Assembly: GCA_019359885.1 (NCBI GenBank)
Contig: JAHBCN010000568.1
Coordinates: 1 to 64,000 of the forward strand
Direction: 5' to 3'
Length of the DNA: 64,000 nt
Source: Listronotus oregonensis
Lineage: Eukaryota; Arthropoda; Insecta; Coleoptera; Curculionidae
Below the pieces are notes generated by a model. It searched no databases and had not been told where the DNA came from. It saw nothing but the letters and a program-made list of their open reading frames with translations. Position numbers and translations under genes: made by a program. Shown here piece by piece: positions 51,443 through 64,000 of the stretch. Position 1 is the first letter of the stretch. The number at the start of each line of letters is the position of its first letter.

Positions 51443-51689
51443 TTATTTGTCTCTTTTCTGTTGGTTTTATAAACTTTATATAGAACAACTTTTCACTAAA
51501 TCTTTAATTTTTTAAATAAAATAGAGGGGTAGAAGGTATATTTTAAAGACAGTGTAAAATGTAAAGCTGCAAAATGAGGAGGTAAAACTCAGCCGCTAAA
51601 TGAGGATTAAAATCCGCCACTTTAAAAAAGGAAGCAAAATCCCCCTTCAAATGAAAGGGAAGGGGGCATTCTTACATTACCACTGTCCC

Positions 51690-52040
51690 CGATCATTATG
51701 AATTATTTAAGGCTTTTGACCAGGTCTGACATAATAAACTCAATTAAATTTTATGTACATTTTCCCTTTAAATTTTGTTCTTGGTTTTTATGTTTTTTAA
51801 TCAAAATTCTTATGTTTTAAAAATTTGGGCCCTCCCAAACTTTTTCCTTTAAACTAGGAGGCCTTCTTTTTTAGTAATTTTCTTTATTGGGGGAATTAAC
51901 ATAAAGATTAGCTACTAATAGAGCAACACACAGTTTAACTCTTATGCATTTCTTTACAATAAATCAAGGGAAGGCTCGGAATTTTTACTTTCTCCAATTC
52001 TTTATAGCTAGAGTAACTAGATTATAAACCGGCTACATAT
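51690..52040 (+). mobile_element. Highly degenerate CR1/L2-type LINE fragment
   Basis: AAGGCTTTTGACCAGGTCTG matches the SKAFDQVWH region of the window's main LINE family, and AGCAACACACAGTTTAACTC matches its C-terminal region. The intervening part is barely alignable. Confidence 0.5.
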
Positions 52041-52569
52041 AGACCTCTTTTGTTTTTCGTCAAACATTAAATCTTTAAACACTGAAAAAACAAAATTTTT
52101 TTTCTTACTTTCTTTAAGGACACACCTTCTTTATAAGAATTTAATTTTAAAAATATAAGGGTTTTTGAAACATTTAAGTTTCTTTAAATTATTTATTAAA
52201 GCAATTTTTTGTCTTGAAAATAAAAATATATAAATTTTTTTTAACAACCAAAAAGGGTTACCCGATATTCAGACATTGCATATAAAAATGCAAAAATTTC
52301 AATTATTATAAAATTTCTTATTTTTGTCCCTGGGATATTGAAAGTATAACTCTCATGCAATTTGTGTTCTGTTAACAGATGAATGATTGTTGGTTTGTAA
52401 CGTTAACATTGTTGGGCAGATTCCGAATTATTGCGCTTGAATAAATAAATAACTGGATATATTTTGTCTGGAAATACTAATACTTTTCTCGACCAAAACG
52501 GTATTATCATATTTTTCATTTATAAAATATTAAAAGCTTAAAATTACGTGTGTAATCCGGCCCGAAAAA

Positions 52570-52740
52570 ATTTGCCCTATTCATTATAAATCTATCTCTT
52601 TTCTCTCAGTTGTTTGCAGGGTAATAAAAAATAACAACAATTTTTTCTCTTCCCCCAGTCTTCCCTATTCCAAATAATAATAAATTTTTAGTTTTGCCCC
52701 AAAATATAATTCTGGGCCCTCCCAAACTTATTGGACCCCC
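52570..52740 (+). mobile_element. Very degenerate LINE scrap
   Basis: ATCTCTTTTCTCTCAGTTGT with TTGCAGGGTAATAA matches the ISLLSVVCKVMEK coding block of the main LINE family. GGGCCCTCCCAAACTT here recurs at about 51827, hinting that the two scraps are related duplicates. Confidence 0.35.
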
Positions 52741-55170
<2,430 letters not shown>

Positions 55171-55211
<41 letters not shown>

Positions 55212-55504
55212 CCTTCAATAAATATAAATATATATAAAAATAATAATATTATATGAAAATGTAAAAATGTTTAATATTTTAATGAAATGTATTTTGTAAT
55301 ATGTAACATTATATAAAAATGAAATATATGTATGTAACCCAATATATGTATGTATATATGTATTTATGTATGTAATAAATTTTTATATTTTATATATATA
55401 TATATATAATAATTTTTTTTTATTATATATTTTAATAATATTTTATATAATATATAATATATAAAATATATATATATATATATATATATTTTAATATTTT
55501 TATA

Positions 55505-55598
<94 letters not shown>
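55171..55598. repeat. Complex of TA and TATG simple repeats
   Basis: TA arrays at 55171-55209 and 55509-55598, with shorter ones between. TATGTATG-type runs lie around 55325-55375. Confidence 0.93.
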
Positions 55599-55601
<3 letters not shown>

Positions 55602-55659
55602 TCTAAATCTGAACACAAACCATAGGAAATTCACAGTATGTTAAAGCATAGGCAAAAAT

Positions 55660-55806
55660 TCAGGGGGGGTTCGGGCTCAGCCGTATCGCCGTCCGACGAA
55701 AGGCGATAGCGCCCTGATCTCGTTCGGCTCGGATCAGTTTACCCACATCGCTGGAGGAAGGTACTGCACGTTTGGGAAACAAGTAGGCAAAATTACGATA
55801 TGCCAT
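55660..55806 (-). other. GC-rich exon-like ORF, unidentified
   Basis: An island of about 60% GC in AT-rich surroundings. On the minus strand it is open for 48 codons: MAYRNFAYLFPKRAVPSSSD, then VGKLIRAERDQGAIAFRRTA, IRLSPNPP and a stop. A possible acceptor (CCCAAACGTGCAG) lies inside at about 55772. No donor follows before the stop, next to a run of seven G/C. Two short perfect inverted repeats (TATCGCC/GGCGATA and CTGATC/GATCAG) also lie here, so a structured RNA or transposon piece cannot be excluded. It is on the same strand as the host exons. Confidence 0.35.
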
Positions 55807-56121
55807 ATTCTGTGTGGTTTTTTTTTTCATAAGTTTTTTTTGCCGACTGAGCGAAATAAAACTGGTATTCGGTCATAAATAAATTAAACAAAAGATTCTA
55901 CAAATAAAATTAATAATAATTCTATAAAAATGAAAAATAATATTTTTTCCCCTAAAAAAATCTTTTTAAATTAGATGTTCAAAAATGCCACCCTGATCGG
56001 GGGGAAAATCGGAAAGTTCAGCGCGCCTCGTTCAGAAATTGTAGGAGAAAACCCTGCAATTGGTAAAGGGGCTTGGAATCCCGTATTTCCTAGGGTTTCG
56101 GTGGTTTCGTTCCAGACCCTG
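55807..56121. other. Spacer, nothing recognised
   Basis: The GC-moderate segment 55975-56121 ends AGACCCTGTATATA at the next TA array. This could be a degenerate MITE end. Confidence 0.35.
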
Positions 56122-58024
<1,903 letters not shown>

Positions 58025-58700
58025 TTTTTCTATTTATTGATTTAAACTGCCAAGATCTCATATAAATTAAGTAATGCCATTTAAGGTTATTTTCAAAAGT
58101 GGCTCCAACAAGATTAAATGACTTTTTGTTCTGCAGAACCTGGTCGCTCATATGTAACGGATAAGCGTTGACAGACTTTTTTTGCGACAGCGTACATGAC
58201 TGTGTTTTAAAGGCATTAAACTGGACAAGATTTTTCGCGCCCCAGATCAAGATTAGTTTAAGGTCTTGTAAAACAGATAACTGCATTACCCGGCGCTTGT
58301 TTTTACAATCAGGCTTAGAGGCCGAAATTTTTCCATTACTTTACAAACAACTGAAAGAAGAGATATAGGTCTATAGTTAAAAGGAAGAGAATCCCTTTTT
58401 GGGAGCAGGTTGCACACGTGCAGCTTTTCAGCTTTAAAAGATTCGAAAGAGGCGAGTTAAGATGAGTACAAGCTTGGGAGACAATTTTTTCAAGACGGTT
58501 GCTGGTATGCCATCCAACCCAGACAATTTTTCGGTATTAAGAGAAAAAAGGATACGCTTGATCTGTTTGATCTTAAAAATGATATCGGGCGTTTTATCAG
58601 GAACAGGGGCAACTGTTTGAAGAGGAAGATTAACAGTAGGATCAAGGATGGAATTGGCAGCAAATTGTTTGGCAAATAGTTCGGCTTTTCCTTTTAAAAC
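58025..58700 (-). mobile_element. CR1/L2-type LINE fragment with internal deletion
   Basis: The minus-strand peptide blocks FNAFKTQSC-LSQKKSVNAYP, LHMSDQVLQNKKSFNLVGAT (58080-58240) and then RT-upstream sequence (GLDGIPATVLKK-like, about 58490-58530) belong to the window's main LINE family. About 0.8 kb that normally separates them is missing near 58325. Both ends are truncated. Confidence 0.8.
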
Positions 58701-59320
58701 GCTTCGAAAAATGAACAGAAAAATAATACGATATAAAATATTAATTTTTCATTCAGTCCCCGTTGGTTGACCCCGTAAATTATTTGCAGTAACTTTCTGC
58801 TCACCTCATGTATTTAATAGCACATGTTAAGTTTAATTTTAAATCCGACAATTCCATTCCCATGCTCCTAAACAATTAAAAAAATCCTAAATATTTAACC
58901 AAAACTTTAACTTTTTTGTTTTTAAAATGCGCGCTTTATGTTTCATTATTCTAAAGCCACATCGTGACTTATTAAATATTCCATAAAGGCATTAGTTATA
59001 AATGACAAAAAGCTTGTCTATGATATAAAACAGGAAAATAGGCTTCTCATTTGTTGACGGGAATATTACAGCGCTAAAGATGAATAATAAATCTTTCATA
59101 ATAAGCACCTGTATTTGCTATGTTAAGTAGCTAAACTCATTATCTTAAGTATCTGCTGTTTCATCGCAGAATATGTTTTAATATGGTTAAATTAATTAGA
59201 GGTCTTAAGCCCGTTTTGCACATACACTTCCCCTCTTAACGGCATCGTTAACATGGCAACGACGGAAGACAAGAACACACGCGCAGCAGTAGCAGCTTGT
59301 GGGTTATTTGATGATATATA
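58701..59320. other. AT-rich DNA with one short ORF
   Basis: ATGGCAACGACGGAAGACAA at 59252 opens a short plus-strand peptide (MATTEDKNTRAAVAACGLFD) that ends at the edge of the next element. I cannot tell whether it is coding. Confidence 0.3.
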
Positions 59321-60807
59321 GGGTGTCCGAAAAAATGTGGGAAATCTCCCGGATATGAAAAAAAAATACGTGAAAAGAATAACAAGTTCATACATTTTCG
59401 TATAGGTCTCCTCTTCAGAGATATTGGCCCCCAAAAAGCTCCAATCGTATCAAGTTTTTAAACATAGGTATTGAACTACCAGGTATATTTCAATTTTATT
59501 TTAATAAGATGTTATAAAAAGTTAGACGCTTTAAATTACTGTCAAAGGAAGTGTTGTGAATTACTTATAACTGCAGGTACGGACTAGCTGTGCCCCTCAT
59601 GACCCCCTTTTTTACGCGCTGTTTTGGTAACAACTTTGGACAACGTTTTTACAAACCTTTAACTATTGACTAAAAATTAAGTACTCTTCATTCATCTCGC
59701 TAATCCTAACCTCTTTATCGAGGCAGTTGTCTTGACAATTGGCGCCGTGTGAACGTGGTAGGGCAGTAGATATCTCGTTTTGGGCCAGTTTCCCTTTGTC
59801 AGTCGAGGCATCTACGTGTGTGAGTTTAATATTAACTTAGGAGGCAGTGCTTTCCCTATTATTGTGTCTTGTTTAGATAGTTTATTTTCAACAAGCTGCA
59901 ATAGTTCGTCAAAACTCTTCGAACTCATCCTTAAACAAGCTTTATATTCCAATGGCTCCTCCATTCGTAACTTTTTTATTAATTGCGATGAAGCTCCGTG
60001 ACTGTCTCTTTTCAATAGCCATTTCCTTGACTACTTTCTATTTTTATTTAACTCTTCTTCGAGAACTTTGCAAGCCTCAGCGATAAATTCCCGATAAAGA
60101 TCATCACACATTATTCTCAATTCATCACGAGACACAACGGACCATGAGGACTCCGCCATTTTTTGTCACCAACTGCCGTGGCAATAGTTTCGTCGTGTGA
60201 ACAAGTGCTTATTCAATTGGACTGGCCTCAGACATTCACGCAACTGGCCCAAGACAACTGGCCCCGACAATGGTCTCCTCAACTGGCATCGTATAAGCGC
60301 GGCTTAAGTTCTGTCGGGTTAATTATGAAAAGGAGCCCATGTTGAACCCTTTAACGAAGTTTTTTACTTAAAGTTTAATTTCTATTTAAACTATTATGTT
60401 AGTGAGAGGAATATATTCGCCTTTTTCATATTCAACCCGAGAGCGCTTAGGGGACAAATAGTGTAAACAAAGCGACGTTTTTTCGAAAACGGTTAGGATT
60501 ATTGACATAAATAAAGAGTACTTAATTTTTAGTCAATAATTAAGCGTTCGTAAAAACGTTGTCCAAAAACACTTCCTTTTATAGTGATTAGAGAGTCTTA
60601 CTTGGTATTACGTCTTATTAAAATAAAATTGGAATATACCCAGTGGTTTAATAATTATATCTGAAAAACTTGATTCCATTGGAGCTCTTTGGGAGCCAAT
60701 ATCTCCGAAGAAGAGGCCTTTACGAAATAAGTTTATATAAACTTGTAGTATTCTTTTCACGGTTTCTTTTTTCGTATCCGGAGATTTACTTATTTCTCCT
60801 GACACCC
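59321..60807. mobile_element. Harbinger-like element with inverted arms of about 400 bp
   Basis: The left end GGGTGTCCGAAAAAATGTGG and the complemented right end GGGTGTCAGGAGAAATAAG are related. Complementarity then continues for about 400 bp. Shared blocks include ATCTC-CGGATA, CTTCAGAGATATTGGC/CTTCGGAGATATTGGC, GGACAACGTTTTTAC and ATTGACTAAAAATTAAGTACTC. Between the arms is a minus-strand transposase N-terminus but no catalytic domain. It is a deletion derivative with expanded terminal repeats. The target duplication was not resolved. Confidence 0.75.
59812..60159 (-). pseudogene. Harbinger-type transposase, N-terminal remnant
   Basis: Read on the minus strand from the ATG at 60159: MAESSWSVVSRDELRIMCDD, then FIAEACKVLEEELNKN, a TAG stop, and LRMEEPLEYKACLRMSSKSF, DELLQLVENKLSKQDT. 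The E-YK-LRMS--FDELL--V---I-KQDT arrangement is the conserved N-terminal part of PIF/Harbinger transposases. The DDE part and the MADF-type partner are absent. One in-frame stop is present, and the frame ends at 59812. Confidence 0.65.
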
Positions 60808-60894
60808 AGTATTGTACCTATTTACCCTCTTTATTGGTTGTATAACAATATAAAGGTTATTGAATATCTTTTTTAATAAGGAACAAATTCGTAT

Positions 60895-62475
60895 GAGCAA
60901 TTTTATGAATTATTATGTTTTTTGGGTGCCTAATTATCAAAAAAAACGTACCATTAAATTTAGGTTTGCATTTTTAAGGACGGAATAATTTTTTTATCAT
61001 TTTAGAATTTATCTCAAAAATCTAAGCATTTTAGGAAAAAAGCTTTTTTGTTGATAGAAAAATTTTCCATTAAAATAGCACTTCCTAAAGTTGGAAAAAA
61101 GTGACTGCAAAATAGTTGCAAAAAAACATCTAAAAAGAGACAAAAATTTGCTATTTTCTTTTTTTAGATTTTTGTTCACAACTTTTTACATCAGATTATA
61201 CAAAAAACGTATTTAAACCAAAATTGTTGCATAACGTTTTTTTTTTTTATTAAGAGTGCATTTCCGCTACACCTTAGGGGTCGGGCGAAAGGACGCGGAG
61301 ACAGTTGGCGGAGACTATCAAACTCCCACTACCACAATTTTCGTATAGCAGCATTAAAAATATTATATTTTATTTGGGCTCTTCCAAATTCTGTGTATCG
61401 ATGCGATGTTGTTTCCGATTGCAAGCCTACAGGAGATGACGTTTTTCGGTAAGTATTTTTCACTTAAATGACATAAATTATACACCATTTTAAAGGTAAG
61501 GAAATAATATATGCCTCTGCTGTAACGGATTTTTAAAATATGAGTCGAGTTAAGAGAAAATAGTATCTAAACATAACCGATTTTAGGCTGACTTTCACTC
61601 AAGGAAATATTAAAAACTAAATCAAAATTTAAAAAAACTATTACAGCAGAAGCCTAGACTTAAGTGTTGGCTTTCATATAGTTTTTGAATATTATCGATA
61701 ACTTATACCGTTTTTGAAATAAACATTATGCCCCGAACCCCAAATTGGATCTAATTTTCGCGGCGCGAATGAACTTTTAATAAAACATAGTTTAATAATG
61801 TACCAGGAAAACTTCTATTTTTTGTTGACTCTATAATGGTTTTATCGTAAATAGTCATTGTGGTTATATATTAATAAAAACAAAAGTGTTACGTTTAATT
61901 AATAAAGGTAATAAAAATTGATAAAAATCACCTAACTATCAAACATCAAGAACAATGTCTCTTTTATGGTCTATATCTTTATTTAGGTCTTCCTTAAATA
62001 TTTTGAGATCGCTTGCATTTTCGCAATTTACTCCGGGTCCGCGTTAACAAAAAATGAAACATTTAATACCCCATTTTCTGCACTCACTGTTTGCCTGACA
62101 GCCTTTTGAACGTCTAAAGGCTATCTGTTTAAGCAAAGACTGCGGTGCAGGTAGCTGGATTTAAGTTAGCTCCATTGCATTGCCGTACTTGAAAATAATA
62201 ATTAATAATCTTTGTTTTATTAATAAAATAACGTTATAAAATAACTTTTTTTTGGTAATTTTTTTTTATAAATAATAAAAATAAACTAATACAAAGAAAA
62301 ATCGGCATCATATCTCTGTAATTTTTTTTTAAATACTTAGATTTTAAGAAAATCACGAATTTTGGAAATGATGACAAATTTCGTGTTTTTAAAAACGCCA
62401 GCCTAAATTTAGTATCACTTTGGAGATTACTCATAATTAGGCACCTAAAAACCATAATCAATCATAAAATTGCTC
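60895..62475. mobile_element. Inverted-repeat pair enclosing an exon-like segment
   Basis: The left arm (about 60895-61040) starts GAGCAATTTTATGAATTATT and TGGGTGCCTAATTAT. The right arm (about 62330-62475), complemented, reads GAGCAATTTTATGATTGATT and TAGGTGCCTAATTAT. Shared inner blocks are ACTAAATTTAGG/TTAAATTTAGG and TCATTTT/TCTAAG. ACAAATT occurs just outside both arms and could be a target duplication. The 1.3-kb interior carries the GC-richer exon candidate at 61255-61448. I infer an unclassified DNA element, possibly one that captured host sequence. Confidence 0.5.
61255..61448 (+). CDS. Exon-like open segment on the plus strand, unidentified
   Basis: A T-rich acceptor (TTTTTTTTTTATTAAG) is followed by 194 bp open in one frame and the donor GTAAGTATTTTT. 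The peptide runs SAFPLHLRGRAKGRGDSWRR, LSNSHYHNFRIAALKILYFI, WALPNSVYRCDVVSDCKPTG, DDVF, ending in phase 2. It contains a hydrophobic stretch and two Cys. GC content is well above the flanks. Phase 2 would fit the phase of the host exon at 33584-33707, but that exon is on the opposite strand and the peptide does not look like the segment I would expect next to it. Treat it as an unidentified exon or a captured fragment. Confidence 0.5.
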
Positions 62476-62769
62476 TTACAAATTTATTGCTTATTTCTTT
62501 TATTTCCTTATAGTTAATAGCCTACACATGTTCTGCATTACGAAACTTTTTGTCGCTCTTTGAAATTTTTTTAGGTTTTTTGCGTCTACTGTGTTGTACT
62601 AAATTCTTATATGTACTTGGTTTCTCCCTATCACCCACAAGTTTTTAGATTTAGTGTTGAATTTAAAAAAAAAATTAAAAATACAAAACCCCTTTTTTTA
62701 CAAAATATACTTCCTATTGTATTAAAAAAAAAACAATTAAACCATTTATTTGATTGTCTTTTTTCGCTT

Positions 62770-63145
62770 GTATTTGCCAGTAGCGGTTTCACGTTTAAGG
62801 GTCCAACAGTAGGCCGCTAGCACATTTGAAGTCCATTTTCCACTGTAGCGCTTTTCCATCTAAGCAATTTGCTGGTGAAATCTCTCTCCGTGCTTGTCTA
62901 AAACTGCACCCAAATTCCAAGTGAAAGTAAAGAAAATGCTGCCTTAGTTCCTTAACTAGATCTTTGTAGTTGTCCGACTTTTTGTTACCTAGAAAGTTGC
63001 TAAATAAATTTTTGAAGGCATCCTCTCCCCTTTTTTCTTTTCTTAAAAGTGTAGTTTTAAAATTTGGGTCCTTAAAAAGTTCTCGAATTTGAGGTTCAAC
63101 GAACATTCCTTTTTTAACCTTTGCTTCACCACACGGAAATTTCCG
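62770..63145 (-). pseudogene. Fragment of a dispersed arthropod transposon-like protein
   Basis: The minus-strand peptide KKGMFVEPQIRELFKDPNFK, then FLGNKKSDNYKDLVKELRQH and FLYFHLEFG, shifts frame to DKHGERFHQQIA, a stop, and MEKRYSGKW, AAYCWTLKR. I recall this set (PQIR-L-D--F, NFLGN-K--NY--LV, HGERFHQ-I--MEKRY-GKW, YCW-L) from many uncharacterised, multi-copy arthropod proteins, but I cannot name the superfamily. A stretch between HFLYFH and DKHGERF is deleted. Confidence 0.6.
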
Positions 63146-63490
63146 TCTCAAATAAAGAAACGTATTTTTTTTTCTTTTTGTTGCATATTATATAATTTAT
63201 TAAAGTATAAATGTTACGTTTTAGTAGGTCTGCTATGCACAATATTTTTGTAACTACGATTTTATTGTTGAGAAAATTTTTTCTAAGGTTAATTATCCGT
63301 AAATAAGGTTGTAGGTATAGTTAATTTACATTCCACTTCTTTAAGTCAGATACAAACAGTTATTTTATGTAAATCATGTCTCTTTGAAATAGTAGGCTAA
63401 TATTTTCATATAAAGAAAATATATAATTTGACACAAATTTCACCATAAAATTGCTATTTTAAAGAAACGAAACTCTGGGTTCAAAATACT

Positions 63491-63652
63491 TTAAACCTTA
63501 AACTTAAATATTGTGAAAATTTCATGATATAACCCTCGGAATCCCGGTTTTCGTTGGGGGTATTCCATTCGTCCCAAATCTCCCGGTGTGTGAAGGGGGG
63601 CGCAAATGTTAAGCCCCGCCAAAGGCGCGGCCATAACTAGGTACGGTCCTGT
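63491..63652 (-). other. GC-rich exon-like island, unidentified
   Basis: On the minus strand a strong acceptor (CATATTTTTTCTACCTACAG) precedes GC-rich sequence that is open as TGPYLVMAAPLAGLNICAPL, HTPGDLGRMEYPQRKPGFRG and on to a stop at 63491. No good donor is visible (GGGTTATAT is the nearest). It could be an exon with a damaged or undetected donor, or a transposon piece. It is the strand of the host exons. Confidence 0.35.
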
Positions 63653-64000
63653 CTGTAGGTAGAAAAAATATGCAGCATGTCCTTCCAATGTAATAATTTT
63701 GTGTTTGGTTCAATTTTATAAGGTTAATATCCTACGGACTTCAACTAGTTTGGCTGCCAATTTAACATAGCACTTCTCTTTGGGATTCTATCTAAGGCTT
63801 TAACAATTTTTTTTTAGTTTTATGTGCAGTAAATAAACTTTCTGCTGATCTACTAAAGGTGGTTGTTGTGTTGGTTTTTGGCCCTGCTGTCCAATTCGTA
63901 TAAAAAACAACAATATTTTGTGAACCACTCTGCAGTTCTGTGAGCAGTGCAACAACTTTGAGATCGGCACAGAGATTCCACTTATGATCTGCGTATGTGA
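63653..64000. other. Window edge, nothing recognised
   Basis: AT-moderate sequence without supported features. Confidence 0.4.

Noticed and set aside
55660..55800. Possible ribozyme or snRNA because of consecutive hairpins
   Set aside because: No hammerhead core (CUGAUGA/GAAA in order), no HDV fold that I could trace, and no snRNA signature. Kept only as an exon-like island.

Overview
This is an AT-rich (visibly about 70% A+T) nuclear genomic window from an invertebrate animal, most likely an insect. It contains piggyBac, Tc1, Harbinger-like, Penelope, CR1/L2-type, LOA/I-type and Polinton/Maverick-type remnants, about a dozen long (TA)n arrays, and exons with ordinary GT-AG splice signals. 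Nothing in it is bacterial. Species and order are not determined. Almost every mobile-element reading frame is broken by frameshifts and stops, so these are fossil copies or the consensus has indel errors. The dense ORFs over (TA)n arrays are artefacts.

Host gene. Two exons on the minus strand look like real host coding sequence: 33584-33707 and 8064-8207. Both have canonical acceptors and donors, both are open, and the phases match across a 25.4-kb intron. The downstream exon has an EGF-like cysteine pattern followed by an acidic EEEYEK segment. From memory this resembles the extracellular region of the GPR158/GPR179-like class C receptors (insect CG31760 type). The rest of the gene lies outside the window or was not found. 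A third open exon-like segment with good splice signals (61255-61448) is on the opposite strand, inside a pair of inverted repeats. Two GC-rich minus-strand islands (55660-55806 and about 63491-63652) are weaker candidates.

Layout. 1-5473: AT-rich DNA with a hAT-like MITE and a pair of (TA)n arrays enclosing a short retroposon-like unit. 5474-7827: piggyBac copy with TTAA duplications and a broken transposase. 8064-9410: host exon and a Tc1 remnant. 9633-27860: at least six copies of one CR1/L2-type LINE family in both orientations, one nested inside another. The same stretch holds two (TA)n-flanked foldbacks, a 5S-rRNA-like SINE candidate, Penelope scraps and an RNase H LINE fragment. 29680-32570: an R4/Dong-like RT remnant and the 3' end of another LINE. 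33584-34164: host exon and a mariner-like MITE.

37800-45970: a Polinton/Maverick-type DNA polymerase B pseudogene on the minus strand. A 4.3-kb LOA/I-type LINE splits it, flanked by a perfect 9-bp target-site duplication. A second, inverted copy of the polymerase N-terminal region lies inside the palm region. 47600-49060: a diverged tandem repeat of about 0.6 kb. 50139-51442 and 59321-60807: long foldback elements, the second carrying a Harbinger-like transposase N-terminus. 60895-62475: the inverted-repeat pair around the plus-strand exon candidate. The remainder is AT-rich DNA in which I recognise nothing.

Overall this reads as the large introns of a host gene that have accumulated layers of retrotransposons and foldback DNA elements.
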